Position numbers and translations under genes: made by a program. Below are positions 22,911 through 33,684 of a stretch of 64,000 nt of DNA, in pieces. The notes beneath the pieces are model-generated. The model saw only the letters and a list, made by a program, of their open reading frames with translations. It searched no databases and was not told the origin of the DNA. This DNA is from Stichopus chloronotus (taxonomy: Eukaryota; Echinodermata; Holothuroidea; Aspidochirotida; Stichopodidae): contig CM037843.1 in assembly GCA_021234535.1 (NCBI GenBank), positions 78,021-142,020 on the forward strand. Reading direction: 5' to 3'. Each line of letters opens with the position of its first letter. Position 1 is the first letter of the stretch.

Positions 22911-23275
22911 CGCTTCATTGAAATTACTGCAATGTTTTGTGACATATACAGATAACAATTGTGTAGACCAACATGACCCGTAATAAACACTATCGGGAAT
23001 TTTATAACCTTTATATCGCCGTATGTTTACTGCAACGTTAGTAAACAAAACCACCAGACGTTAATTTATCCTTGGTATGCCTGGACGTAACTCTGCTTCA
23101 ACCAGAATGAGTGCAAAACACAGAAGTATATATCTCATCACTTTATTACGTAATCAAACAGGTGCTGTCAGATTATATTTTTCGCGTGCGTATATCTCAT
23201 CTGCTTGTGTACCTTCATTTCGTTCCGTTTACGTTTGTATAACGATTTTGCTTGCTTACTTCGACTACCCTTGAA
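22911..23275. repeat. FB1 right inner arm
   Basis: Inverted partner of 15590-15790 plus 16563-16735, here uninterrupted, so it shows the original order of the inner arm domain. The outer boundary passes into arm sequence ending near cttcgactacccttgaattg, also found in the lone arm at 33684-34152. Confidence 0.8.
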
Positions 23276-23314
23276 TTGTTTGTCTCTAATGAATTCGTTT
23301 GCATGTAATAGTTA

Positions 23315-24744
23315 ATGGACATGACAGCATGTCCATTATTGTGGTTGGTCGCATTTTCTGATGATCACGAGACCACATTTCTTTCGTTCAGTTTATCGGA
23401 TGACTCCCATCAAGAAACAAACCGATCTTTTGGGAAAAGATTTTTACAGCAAAGGAGACGGGTATGTGACAAGATTGTGTGAAAAATGTCGCTAATTACG
23501 AAATGCGGTACATTTTTCCCCAAATGCTCTAAATTTAAATATTAAGTAGACTAATTACAATATTAAGTAGGCTAATACGCCTAGGTCTAGCTGGTACTTT
23601 ACACATGACGCAGTCATGAAGGAATGATACTGTCCCATGTAGAGTGGGTTTCTTAATCTCTTTCCAGATCGTTGGTGTTTGCTACCGTTTTATATATATT
23701 TTCAAAATCAATTTTTTGGAAACGTCTGGTTACCAAATTAATTTTATAATCGATTTATGAAATGGTTATGAAGACATCTGTATAAATGTGAAAAAGTAAG
23801 TGTAATTCTTTCTGGCAATTCCCTGGAATTTCGGCATAGCGGTCTGCTACGATATCTCCGTTCGTCGTTTGAACTGCATACAGTTTACGAATGTACAATA
23901 TGTGTACAGTAGTAGCCGGGCCGCCGATCAGCGATCAGTAGAAAGCCAGTATGTATACGGTCTATTGCAGTCACTGTACAAACGATGTGACCAATTGCAC
24001 GAATTAGTTTTCTGACGTGTTTAAGGTAAATGTTCGTAATAAACAAAAGGAATTTCTAATGTCCTACGGGAGGCAAGTGCAAACCTCAAGTCCGAATTTT
24101 TGATGCAAATCTCGTATTTTACCATATGTATAAGTTTGAGCTAAAGTCAAAACGTAAAACGGAGTACATTAACTGTACGGACATTTGTAGGTTCACTTCA
24201 TTCCAGGCACCTATACTCTGATGATGAGAGCCAAAGTCTTATTAAAAACTTGATGCACTCCTCTCTTGTCGGTCAGGGGCGTGCCGAGGTGCGTGCCGAG
24301 GTGGGGCAGGTGGCCAGTTGCCACCCCATTGGAAATACTCGGGGGAACAATCATACAGTTTTGCCCAGTCTTCAATAATTCAGGCAGATTTAAAATAAAA
24401 AACATCAAGCAAAATAAACAAAATATAATAACATTTTACGATACGAAAGGGGTTCCAGGACACGTCACTTTGAGTGTATGTGCTTGCTAATGAGAGAGCG
24501 TATGTTTGGTTGTGTGTGTACTAGGGTGGATTGCTTATAGATGATTCCGGCCCTGGAAACGACCCAGAGTTCGACAGGATGTTGGATTTTTGGAAATATT
24601 TACCCCCCCCCCCCCCCCCCGTCCACATACCAGTTCTACGTCCCTGTTGTCGGATTAACCAGGCAGTCTATCCTCACCCTACATAGGCAACCAGGGACTT
24701 GTACATGGTCATGTCCATTGTGGTTACGGTATGTAACCACATTT
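23315..24744. other. insertion splitting the FB1 right arm
   Basis: About 1.4 kb absent from the lone arm at 33684-34152. Its two ends carry similar direct words (catgtccatta..gtggttgg..cattttct near 23330 and catgtccattgtggtta..cattttct near 24710). It contains a degenerate gtgccgaggtgcgtgccgaggtggg stretch (interrupted repeat, about 24281-24305) and a C run at about 24603-24620. No gene recognised. Confidence 0.5.
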
Positions 24745-25750
24745 TCTAGTCTGGTTTGTGTCCAATCTCGTGTCTTGTGCTTTCGTTTGTGTGTAATGAT
24801 TTGGTTTGTGTCTACTGTTCTCGTTTGTATAACGATTTGGTTTGTGTCTAATGATTTGGTTTGTGTCTAATGTTTTCGTTTGTGTCTAATGATTTGGTTT
24901 GTGTCTAATGTTTTCGTTTGTGTCTACTGATTTGGTTTGTGTGTAATGTTTTCGTTTGTGTCTACTGATTTGGTTGTGTCTAATGTTTCCGTGTGTGTCT
25001 AATCATTTGGTTGTGTCTAATGCTTTCGTTTGTGTCTACTGATTTGGTTTGTCTAATGTTTTCGTTTGTGTCTAATGTTTTCGTTTGTGTGTTATGATTT
25101 GGTTTGTGTGTAATGAATTCGTTTGCGTCTAATCATTTGATTGTGTCTAATGTTTTCGTTTGTGTCTACTGATTTGGTTTGTGTGTAATGATTTGGTTTG
25201 TGTGTAATATTTTCGTTTGTGTCTACTGATTTGGCTTGTCTAATGTTTTCGTTTGTGTCGAATGCTTTCGTTTGTGTGTAATGATTTGGTTTGTGTGTAA
25301 TGAATTCGTTTGTGTCTAATCATTTGGTTGTGTCTAATGTTTCCGTGTGTGTCTACTGATTTGGTTTGTGTCTAATGTTTTCGTTTGTGTCTACTGATTT
25401 GGTTTGTGTATAATGTTTTTGTTTGTGTGTAATGATTTGGTTTGTGTATAATGTTTTCGTTTGTGTGTAATGATTTGGTTTGTGTATAATGTTTTCGTTT
25501 GTGTCTACTGAATTGGTTTGTCTAATGTTTTCTTTTGTGTCTAATGCATTCGGTTATGTGTAATGATTTGGTTTGTGTGTAATGAATTCGTTTGTGTCTA
25601 ATCATTTGGTTGTGTCTAATGTTTCCGTTTGTGCCTAATCATTTGGTTGTGTATAGGTACGTTTGTGTCTACTTATTTGGTTTGTGTCTAATGTTTTGTT
25701 TGTGTCTAATCATTTGATTGTGACTAATGGTTCGTAGGTGTCTATTTCTA
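24745..25750. repeat. FB1 right-arm minisatellite
   Basis: Tandem monomers ttttcgtttgtgtctaatg alternating with gatttggtttgtgtctact, the complement of the left-arm array but about 280 bp longer, so the arms have expanded unequally. Confidence 0.9.
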
Positions 25751-25833
25751 TCGTTTGTCTACCGTTTCGTTCATAAAACAAGGTATGCACGCACTGTCAA
25801 TAATATTTGTACCATCGGCGTTCCATACAGTGA

Positions 25834-27968
25834 CCCCTCATTGTGGTTTCATTGTACTTGTAATCCAAGAGTTGATTGGAAGTATGCAGAGAATTTAGAG
25901 GATTTCAGCGGTATGTGGTATTGCTGCTAGATGAAATGAAAGTTGAGGATAATCTTGTCTGGAACAAATATTCTGGTGAGCTGGTGACAAATTATGCCAC
26001 CTTGCAGGAAACTGAGGCACTAGCAAGTCATATACTAGCTTTCATGTTAAGGGGCATTCAGACCGACTTGAAGTTTGTTCTAGCATACTTTGCAACCACA
26101 TTAGTAACAGGCTATCAACATTTTCCAATTTTTTGGAGGGCCATATATCTGTTGGAAATGTCATGCAAGCGTCCAGTAATTGCCACAGTTTGTGATGGAG
26201 CATCACCAAATAGAAACTTTTTCAACATGCATGAATATCTACATGGAAAATGGAATGCTGGACAAACTTGCTGCACAGTAAATTTGTTTGCAAGGGAAAG
26301 ATACATTTATTTCTTTAGTGACCCACCTCATTTGGTCAAAACCAGTAGAAATTGCTTATTTAACTCAGGGTCTGGAAGAAATTCAAGATGTTTATGGAAC
26401 AGTGGTTTGTACCTCTTATGAAGCCATGTATCAAAGATGTTCTACAATGATCTGGAAAATGGATTGCAACTTTTGCCAAAACTAAGGGCAGAGCACATTG
26501 AGCTCAATTCATTTTCAGTGATTAAAGTAAACTTAGCTTCACAGGTCTTAAGCTCTTCTGTGGCATAAGTCCTCGTTTCTTTTGCACCAGCAGACACAGC
26601 TGCAACGGCTGAATTTTGTCAGCACATTGATGTGCGGTCAATCAAGGAAGGACATAAGAAGATCAAACCGTTCCTGCTACCGTACATGAACGATTCACGT
26701 GGCTGAAAGATACTTTTCTTCAGTACTTGCAATCATGGAAGGATAGTATTAAGAAACTTCCAGGAAAATTCACAGAAGCAGAAAAGACAAAAATGTTTAT
26801 TTCAAGGCAGACACATGAGGGTTTTATTACTCCAGTTCATTCACTTGTTGATACAGTCAAGTTTCTCTTAAGTCAAGGAATGGAGTATGTTCTATCAAAT
26901 AGATTCTGCCAGGATCCATTAGAGGAGTATTTTGGTAAGCAGCGTGGATGAGAATCCCACTGTTCATGAATTTGGGTACAATGGCAATCTTATCCTTGTG
27001 CAGAGGTCTGTTGCACCCAATAAGGGAAATAGGCAGTGGCGGAGCCAGAATGTCAGACTTGGGGGGCAAACTGAGGGCAGAGGAAAATGTTGGGGGGAAA
27101 AGATTTTCGCGCGAGGCAGCGCGGGTGGGGTCCATGGGCCCGCCGTAGAGCCCCTGGTGGGGTCCAAGGGCAAAGCCCCTGTGGGGTTCCCCGGGGGCGA
27201 AGCCCCCGGAAGATCTGAGCTTTTAGCATATCTCTGGGTGGAAAATTAAGTCCCAAGAGAGGTATATTATTTATTTTTATATTATTTATTTTTTCGGTTG
27301 ACCGTACTCCAAGGTTCCCAACATTTTTCTTTGGGAGTACCATTTCACATTTACGCGGTGCCACCGAGTACACACACACACACGCTACATACACTTCCAT
27401 TCTTCCATTCTTCCATTCTTCCAGTACTTACCAATAGTAATAAAAAGTGAGGCCTACTATTAACACATTTATTATGATGCAGCCAACGACATTCCTATAT
27501 TTAGGAAAACAACTATCTACCCGCCCTTCCCTTACGCTGGACGGTAAACATTCCAGAGAAAATTGGTCTGACCAGGCTGGCCTACTGTTGAAGTGGCTAC
27601 GGGCATGATATGAAAACCGGCAGCCTGTGTAACATAAATTAGGCATTTATCAATCATGGTTCCCCGGAAGCTGTTCTTATTCAATCCAATGCCAATACAT
27701 TGTTTTGTGATTAATTTTGGATGAGTACAAGATCTGATCGGGAAGGGTGAGAGCAACTGGGGGGGGGGGAGGCAACTGGGGGAAAGGAAACAATCTGGAG
27801 GGACAAATGTCCCCTCATGCCCCCCCCCCCCCCCGTAGCGCCGCCACTGGAAATACGCAAGGAAAGAGAAGAAGTCATTCATGCAAGCTTTGGACAGAAG
27901 TTGATGATATGCCATTAACTACAAAGCCAAAAGGCTTTGTGATTCCTTGCTACATGGTTATATTATAA
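25834..27968 (+). pseudogene. P-element (THAP9-type) transposase, 3' part, broken
   Basis: Continues the gene interrupted at 14805. Recognisable family blocks in order: VVLLLDEMKVEDNLVWNKY (first catalytic Asp region of the RNase H-like domain), VIATVCDGASPNRNFF, FFSDPPHLVKTSRNCLFNSG, then in shifted frames MFYNDLENGLQLLPKLRAEH, FAPADTAATAEFCQHID and KEGHKKIKPF, then KLPGKFTEAEKTKMFISRQT and NRFCQDPLEEYFGKQRG, and DENPTVHEFGYNGNLIL. A hAT MITE interrupts at 27034; after it the frame resumes (TQGKRRSHSCKLW) to a stop at 27966-27968. Defects: frameshifts near 26350-26450, a stop in SSSVA-stop-VLVSF, an apparent loss between QHID and VRSIKEG, and another frameshift near 26950. No activity is expected. 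Confidence 0.85.
27034..27849. mobile_element. hAT-type MITE, copy 1, inside the P transposase
   Basis: Ends cagtggcggagccag and the complement gcgccgccactg. Flanks gaaatagg (27026-27033) and gaaatacg (27850-27857) form an 8-bp duplication with one mismatch, as expected for hAT. The interior is closely related to 60595-61444, including a G/C-rich block of ggtggggtcc repeats and a CA microsatellite. No transposase. Long frames across it on both strands are artefacts of base composition. Confidence 0.9.
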
Positions 27969-28049
27969 CAAACATGAATTATCCACATGACAAGTATAAG
28001 ATCAACTGCAGTAACTGGTCTTGAAACACCACATCAATAAGCCTTTAAC
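27969..28049 (+). other. 3' flank of the P transposase
   Basis: Short stretch between the transposase stop and the 145-bp array; no inverted terminal repeat of the P element could be paired with upstream sequence. Confidence 0.4.
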
Positions 28050-29490
28050 CCAAATAACCTTTATTTTGGTGACCTCCAATGAGACATTTGACGTCCACTA
28101 AAAGCAATAGGGATCACCTATCCAGTACGGGGAACCCACACATCAAGTATGACATCAGTCAACATTACCCTTCTGGAGATAATGTGTTAGCAAGGTTTCA
28201 CCTCGGGTGACCTCAAACGACCTTTGACTTCCACAAAAAAACAATAGGAGTCATCTACTCAATAAGACTAATCCACACACTAAGTATGACATCAGTCACA
28301 CTTACCCTTCTGGAGATATTGTGTTTACAATGTGTTTACAGCTTGACCTAGGGTAACCTCAAATGACATTTATCTTCCATCAAAAGCAATAGGGATCATC
28401 TACTCAACATAAACAACCCACACACCAAGTATGACATCAGTCACAGTTACCGTTCTTGAGATATTGTGTTTACAAGGTTTTCACATTTTGACCTCTGGTG
28501 ACCTCCAAAGACCTTTGACCTTCACCAAAAGCAATAAGGATCATCTACTCAATATGACCAACCCACACACCAAGTATGACATTAGTTACACTTACCCTTC
28601 TGGAGATATTGTGTTTACAGTGTTTTCACATTTTGACCGCCGGTGACCTCAAATGACCTTTGACCTATAACAAAAACAATAGGGATCATCTAATCAAAAT
28701 GACCGACCCACATACTAAGTATGACATCAGCCACAGTTACCGTTCTTGAGATATTGTGTTTAAAATGTTTTCACATTTTCACCTCTGGTGACCTCAAATG
28801 AACTTTGACCTCCACCAAAAACAAGAGTGATCTTCTACTCAATATGAACAATCCACACACCAAGTATGATATCAGTCACAGTTACCCTTCTGAAGATATT
28901 ATGTTTACAAATTTTTTACAGTTTGACCTCTGGTGACCTCAAATGACCTTTGAACTCCACCAAAAACAATAAGGATCATCTACTTGATATGACCAACCCA
29001 CACACCAAGTATGACATTAGTTACACTTACCCTTCTGGAGATACTGTGTTTACAGTTTTTTCACATTTTGACCTCCGGTGACCTCAAATGACCTTTGACC
29101 TATGACAAAAACAATAGGGATCATCTACTCAATATGACCAACCCTCACACCAGGTATGACATCAGACACAGTTACTGTTCTTGAGATATCGTGTTTACAA
29201 GGTTTTCACATTTTGACCTCTGGTGACCTCAAATGACCTTTGACCTACAACAAAAACAATAGGGATCATCTACTCAATATGACCAACCCTCACACCAGGT
29301 ATGACATCAGACACAGTTACTGTTCTTGAGATATCGTGTTTACAAGGTTTTCACATTTTGACCTCTGGTGACCTCAAATGACCTTTTACCTCCACCAAAA
29401 ACAATAGGGATCATCTACTCAATATGAACAACCCACACACCAAATATGAGATCAGTTATGGTTACCCTTCTTGAGATATCATGTTTACAA
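28050..29490. repeat. 145-bp tandem array with nuclear-receptor half-sites
   Basis: Ten units; the landmark agtatgacatcag recurs at 28146, 28283, 28428, 28573, 28718, 28863, 29008, 29153, 29298 and 29443, a period of 145 bp after one 137-bp unit. Most units contain TGACCT-ctgg-TGACCT-caaa-TGACCT-t-TGACCT, that is half-sites spaced 4, 4 and 1, followed by aacaatagggatcatctact. Units are diverged by point changes but not in length. No open frame crosses the array. Confidence 0.95.
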
Positions 29491-29502
29491 GAAGTGTTAC
29501 AT

Positions 29503-29522
29503 ACACACACACACACACACGA
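29503..29522. repeat. (AC)n microsatellite
   Basis: About ten AC repeats directly after the 145-bp array. Confidence 0.95.
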
Positions 29523-29640
29523 CATCACCATCGCATACATTCCTTCTGCCTTCGGCAAGGAATAAAAAACAAAGCAGCAGTTAAACGTAAAAAACAGTCA
29601 CATCTTAATTTCTGTGTATTTCAGATCATTTTCTTATTGA

Positions 29641-29790
29641 TCAAGTTTTGAAACTGCAAGCTCCACTTGCATCGTCAGTCGTATTCTCAAATTCATTTTG
29701 TATTTCTTCTTCGTTGTCGAAAATGCCATCTTCTAGCATTTCGAGCACTATTTCTAAATCGACTGATTCTTTGTGGTTAGGTGCAGCCAT
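29641..29790 (-). CDS. possible first exon or small coding remnant, unrecognised
   Basis: On the minus strand an ATG in good context (acgATGG) opens a 49-residue acidic frame: MAAPNHKESVDLEIVLEMLE, then DGIFDNEEEIQNEFENT and a stop. Composition is protein-like (strongly acidic, amphipathic). I do not recognise it. It may be the 5' end of a gene or of a transposon-encoded protein, and no splice donor is obvious before the stop. Confidence 0.3.
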   Translation of the reverse strand: MAAPNHKESVDLEIVLEMLEDGIFDNEEEIQNEFENTTDDASGACSFKT

Positions 29791-30179
29791 CGTGAATTTC
29801 GTGGAACTAATTGTGCACTCTGAATGCCATGCCAGGTTCCTTAAGTGTGAAAATGGATGAATATAGGTTACAAAGGAGGTGTTAGCGGAAAATGGGGGGG
29901 GGGGGGGATTGGGAGCACATTGGTGACCTCGTTGAGGACGAGCCTGAAGCATGGCAGGCTAACATCGTTGTTTACTTGGGGTGGAAATCTTTGAGTTTTG
30001 TTTTTTTTTTTACTGCGAATCGGAGTGTTTTGATCATTAAAGATATTCATTTTTGTTGCTTCAACGTTTCTTAACATTATCATGAGTGGAAGAGGGTCGG
30101 GTAAAAGGGGGAGACCCCCCTCTTTCTCAAAATGTTTGCTCATCTCGTTCTGGTGCTAGAAAGGCCACATCCACCTTAC

Positions 30180-30880
30180 TGGATTATATAGTATTTCCAG
30201 TGCCCAGTTCCGCGAAGGGAGTGACAGTGAATTTGATGAAGGAGTAAGCTGGAAATCAGCAGTTGAGGCATTTCAAACAACTTTTGAACGATCATTAAGA
30301 GACCTCAATAAATCAATTTCGAACTAAGAAGAGGATCTGGGAAGGGTTGTAGAATACCAAAGCAAACGAATTGATGATCTAGAGAGTAGCCTAAAGTAGA
30401 AGAGAAGAACAGAGAATGTGAGGCACAAGTACAGAAAATTACAGACCTAGAAAATCTACAGCTGAGGGACTAAACAAATTTGAGCGCTTCTCAAGACGAA
30501 TCAATTTCCGATTTGTCGGAATTCCCGTGACTGAGCAGGAAGATTGTGAACGTCTAGCTAAGGAGAAAGGTTTTTTCACTGTTTGCAGAAGCTCCCGACC
30601 TCTCTATCAAAAGATGCCACACAGATGGACGAGGGTTCCTTGGGAAGCCAGCTCATAGTCTAGTGTCTACCTTGTCTACCTTACAAAGCGAAAACCTTCA
30701 TTATTAGAAATAGAAGAGTAGCACTCCAAGGTCAGACATTCTTTTTTGTAGACGATTTGAACAAAGTCAACCTCGCTGAAGAAAAATGGTCTCAGAAGGT
30801 TAAGGACCTGTACTACAGTGGGACAAAGTTATTTTTAGTGTAGGAAATTGGAGCGATGGCTCCGGAAAACCGTTCCAGTT
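30180..30880 (+). pseudogene. LINE ORF1 remnant
   Basis: In shifting frames the plus strand reads like the ORF1 protein of an L1/Tx1/L2-like LINE: a coiled-coil start (TTFERSLRDLNKSIS), then NKFERFSRRINFRFVGIPVT, EDCERLAKEK, KRCHTDGRGF, KTFIIRNRRVALQGQTFFFV and DDLNKVNLAEEKWSQKVKDL. The RRM-like core is the RFVGIPVT block. Several stops and frameshifts make it a pseudogene. Its EN-like sequence continues downstream. Confidence 0.65.
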
Positions 30881-31399
30881 TTAGTTCATGTATTTTGTAT
30901 GTTTCCAAAAGCGATTGCCATCATTAAAGGTGATTACTGATTACGCATCATTATCTTATGTATGCACTTTGGTAAGACCACTCTTGCTTTTTTACTTTCT
31001 AAATTTTACATACTATTGTGCAATTCTCTCTAACCCCATGTCTGCTCTGTTTACCGACTTATTGCCTTTAGGTGGGAGGTAGTAGGTGCCAGTCCCTTTG
31101 ATTTCTGTTTCCTTTTTTATCATTTTTTTTTAGCCTCTTAAAATGCGTCTACAGTCTGACTACACTGACTGTTTCTATCACCTCTTAACAAAAAAGATAA
31201 ATTTAATCTATATGTTCGTTTATCTATTAGAAAGAGCGTGTCTGTTGTTTTATCTAAAGTGAGCATTGCAAACAATCGTAATGTCATGTTCTGTGTTATT
31301 CAAATCTACGATACTTTTCTCGATTTTGATAGTGTACTTCTTTACTTAGTGTTACATCTCATCATCTGTGATGGGCATGTATTCGTTTGTTACCTTAAA

Positions 31400-31690
31400 C
31401 GAAAGACCTATTCGAGACTGCAAGAAACGCCGCAAACTATTTTCCTTTCCACATGTTCATTAGTACGACTTTGTTTTTTTTTTTTTTACAAGAAACACAT
31501 TCCTTCTGATAGATCTATTTGGGCCAATGAATGGGGAGGGAAACTTTTTACGTCGCATGGTTCGCATTGTAGTAGAGGGTGTTACAATCCTTACCAATCC
31601 CTCTACAAGCTTTTCAGTGATTTGACTCCGCAATTGATACGGCCGATTTATAATAGTGTTGCGTATGGCCGTTTTAACCCACCATAGTAT
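31400..31690 (+). pseudogene. LINE endonuclease N-terminal remnant
   Basis: After a T run at about 31476-31491 the sequence reads KKHIPSDRSIWANEWGGKLF then SHGSHCSRG and, after a frame change, VTILTNPSTSFS. The QETH..NEWGGK..SHG..SRGV..L.NP pattern is the start of the LINE endonuclease. The preceding 0.5 kb (30880-31400) is probably the spacer between ORF1 and ORF2. The copy ends near 31690. It could be the same family as the 3' fragment at 61985-63920, but the two do not overlap, so this cannot be shown. Confidence 0.6.
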
Positions 31691-31884
31691 GCCACTCATA
31701 AGCCTACTACAAATTAATGCTTCATGTATAGTGATGTACTGCTTTGCGTGCCAAAATTACACCTGGGGGGAAGTAGGATTTCCTCAAGACAGTAAATAAT
31801 ATAAAAATATAATTGAAAATAGTCAAATTGTTGTGATACTTGTGGTCTGTTAGTTGTCAGTTAAGTGCCTGCAATGTCGTAAGT

Positions 31885-32055
31885 ACCTCAGAGCTTCCGG
31901 GGGATTCTCTCCCTGGACCCCACCGGAACTCTTCCCCTGGACCCCACCAGGGGTCGTCAGGCGGGCACCACCACAACACCGTTAAGGGAAGTGTATCGTA
32001 CTCTCACCTTGCCTTCGGCGCCGTTTGGTAGTCCACCAGGGTGTGACCCCCCCCC
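31885..32055 (-). repeat. old hAT-MITE fragment
   Basis: acctcagagcttccgggg, ctccctggaccccacc and cccctggaccccaccaggg match the antisense of the G/C-rich interior of the MITE at 60595-61444; a C run follows at about 32047-32060. No ends or duplication remain. Confidence 0.55.
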
Positions 32056-32059
32056 CCCC

Positions 32060-32839
32060 TTTCAGATGTCAAATCCCGCTCCTTCGTGAAAGTACATGAT
32101 AAATACATTTAGGCCTAAAATTAATACATACGTACTGTATACACATATCCATGTGCATATATGTATACTGTACCGGTATAGCTATCCTGCTTGATTTAGC
32201 ATCCTCACTGTTACCCTTAACGAGGAATAAATTTCTCTCCCCCAAATTTTGAATCGTGATATTATTTTCATAATCAAAATTATGCAAATGGCTATGAGAC
32301 AAAACGAGGGGTGCGATGGGTGACTCTCTTTGCCATTGGTGACCTTGGTGACCTTTTGGTTTGAAAACGACAGACCAGTGAGTATACATATCCAATACCG
32401 TAGGCCACTAATAACCTTTCCGATCATACAATGCTTTCCGGCGTTTCTTCCATGCCCCTTTCTGGAGCGACAAGGAAGAATTCCAAACCCAGTCATGATA
32501 AACCACTTTGGCTACACTCAGACACAACATATCAGCTATGTTTGTTGTGTTCAGTGAGTTAGGGTCCCTCATGTCTTTATTTTTGTTTAACATTCACAAA
32601 TACACTGTTACCTTTGTGACCCCATTTATATAGGAGTACACTCATAATTTCACGTAGGTTGCATACACACATACGCATGCACGCACAAGCCTACCTATCT
32701 ATCTGCCCCTCCATGTATGTAGGACCGTATGAAATTGTTATAACAGTTTTTTACACTATCCGTACAAAGTGTGTTACCTATACCTACATACATGTCTACC
32801 CACATACTTACACACATTTACGTGGGGCCATATGAAATC
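32060..32839. other. no gene recognised
   Basis: Overlapping 60-110-codon frames on both strands lack recognisable motifs. Simple-sequence content is limited to cacacatac words near 32660-32820. Confidence 0.5.
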
Positions 32840-33045
32840 GTCTTTAGAACAGTTTTTACATTATCGGTAATTTTATTTTACATTATCGGTAAACGAGCGT
32901 TTCTACATTTTCGGTATTTTTTTTACATTATTGGTTCAAAGAGTTTTTTACATTATCGGTACTTTTTTTACATTATCGGTATTTTTTTTTTACATTATCG
33001 GTCGTTTTTACATTATCGGTCAATTTTTACATTATCGGTTGTAAC
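32840..33045. repeat. degenerate minisatellite, tttttacattatcggt unit
   Basis: About nine copies of (t)n-acattatcggt separated by variable T runs or short inserts. The frame at 32771-33106 is generated by the repeat. Confidence 0.9.
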
Positions 33046-33049
33046 AGTT

Positions 33050-33684
33050 GCCGGGATTGCATCTGGTTCCACTTCAAATGTTAATGCTCGTCAGGGAGCT
33101 TTGTAGAGGTAATAATCTTCCTGACCCTGATAGGTGGGGTCGAAATTTACCTTCTCTTCCTCTGAGAAAACCTGTCGTAGATCCTCTTCCATTTGATGGG
33201 TCATCAAGTTTAAAGACTTCATATTGAATTTCAGTCTTCGTGCCGACATTGATAAATGGGGTGACAAGGACAAAAGCAGTATCTTACGGTTATGTTAAGG
33301 GGTGACGCGTTGCAGGTGTACAGAGATATGCCCCTATTGCTTGTGGAAGTTGAAAATGAGATTTAATGCTCCTCAACATGAGGACCAATCGGGCCCAACT
33401 GCAAAGTAGGGTCCAAAGGGAGGGGAAGACGTTGGTTGGACTGGTGGCCGTCATTAGAAAGTTAGTTAACTTGGGGTGCCCGAACACCCCACCTGATATT
33501 CGGGAAGAGATGGGAAAAGAGCAATTTTTAGTTGCCCTTAATTCTCCTGTTGTGAGACTTGTAGTTAAAAGGAATAAACCGAAAACTCTTTCAGAAACAG
33601 TTGTCAGTGCTGTTGAGGAGGAAGTATATCAATGTATGGAGGGTAGTCGGGACGGTTATTCCGATAGGCCTAAGGTGGTTGCAC
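33050..33684 (+). pseudogene. Gypsy-type gag fragment
   Basis: In changing frames the plus strand gives RKPVVDPLPFDGSSS, then DINKWGDKDKSSILRLC, GDALQVYRDMP, and a clean frame from 33366 with NRAQLQSRVQREGKTL, VIRKLVNLGCPNTPPDIREE and MGKEQFLVALNSPVVRL, followed by RNKPKTLSETVVSAVEEEVY. This is the capsid-like part of gag proteins of Metaviridae-type LTR retrotransposons. Upstream frameshifts and stops, and the absence of any protease or polymerase, show a dead fragment. It is cut at about 33684 by a foldback arm. Confidence 0.75.

Larger units (their letters stand above)
14806..25827. mobile_element. FB1: 11-kb foldback (TU-like) element inside the P transposase
   Basis: The left end begins TATGGAACGCCGATGG and the right end is its inverted copy (ccatcggcgttccata). 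Each outer end has about 75 bp of shared unique sequence, then a minisatellite, then a unique inner arm domain (left 15590-15790 and 16563-16735; right 22911-23275). Flanks carry a 6-bp duplication CAGTGA (14800-14805 and 25828-25833), and removing the element plus one copy makes the transposase frame continue as RNYRNAVTPHCGF. Each arm has a later insertion (15791-16562; about 23315-24744). The ~6.2-kb centre encodes no recognisable transposase. Architecture resembles sea urchin TU and Drosophila FB elements. Confidence 0.85.

Noticed and set aside
27053..27400. 115-codon minus frame and neighbours, and their counterparts at 60535-61592
   Set aside because: They lie in two copies of the same hAT MITE and depend on its G/C-rich internal repeats; frames are not conserved between the copies.
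28050..29490. CRISPR-like or regulatory operon array
   Set aside because: The whole 145-bp unit repeats, including the parts between the half-sites; it is a satellite.
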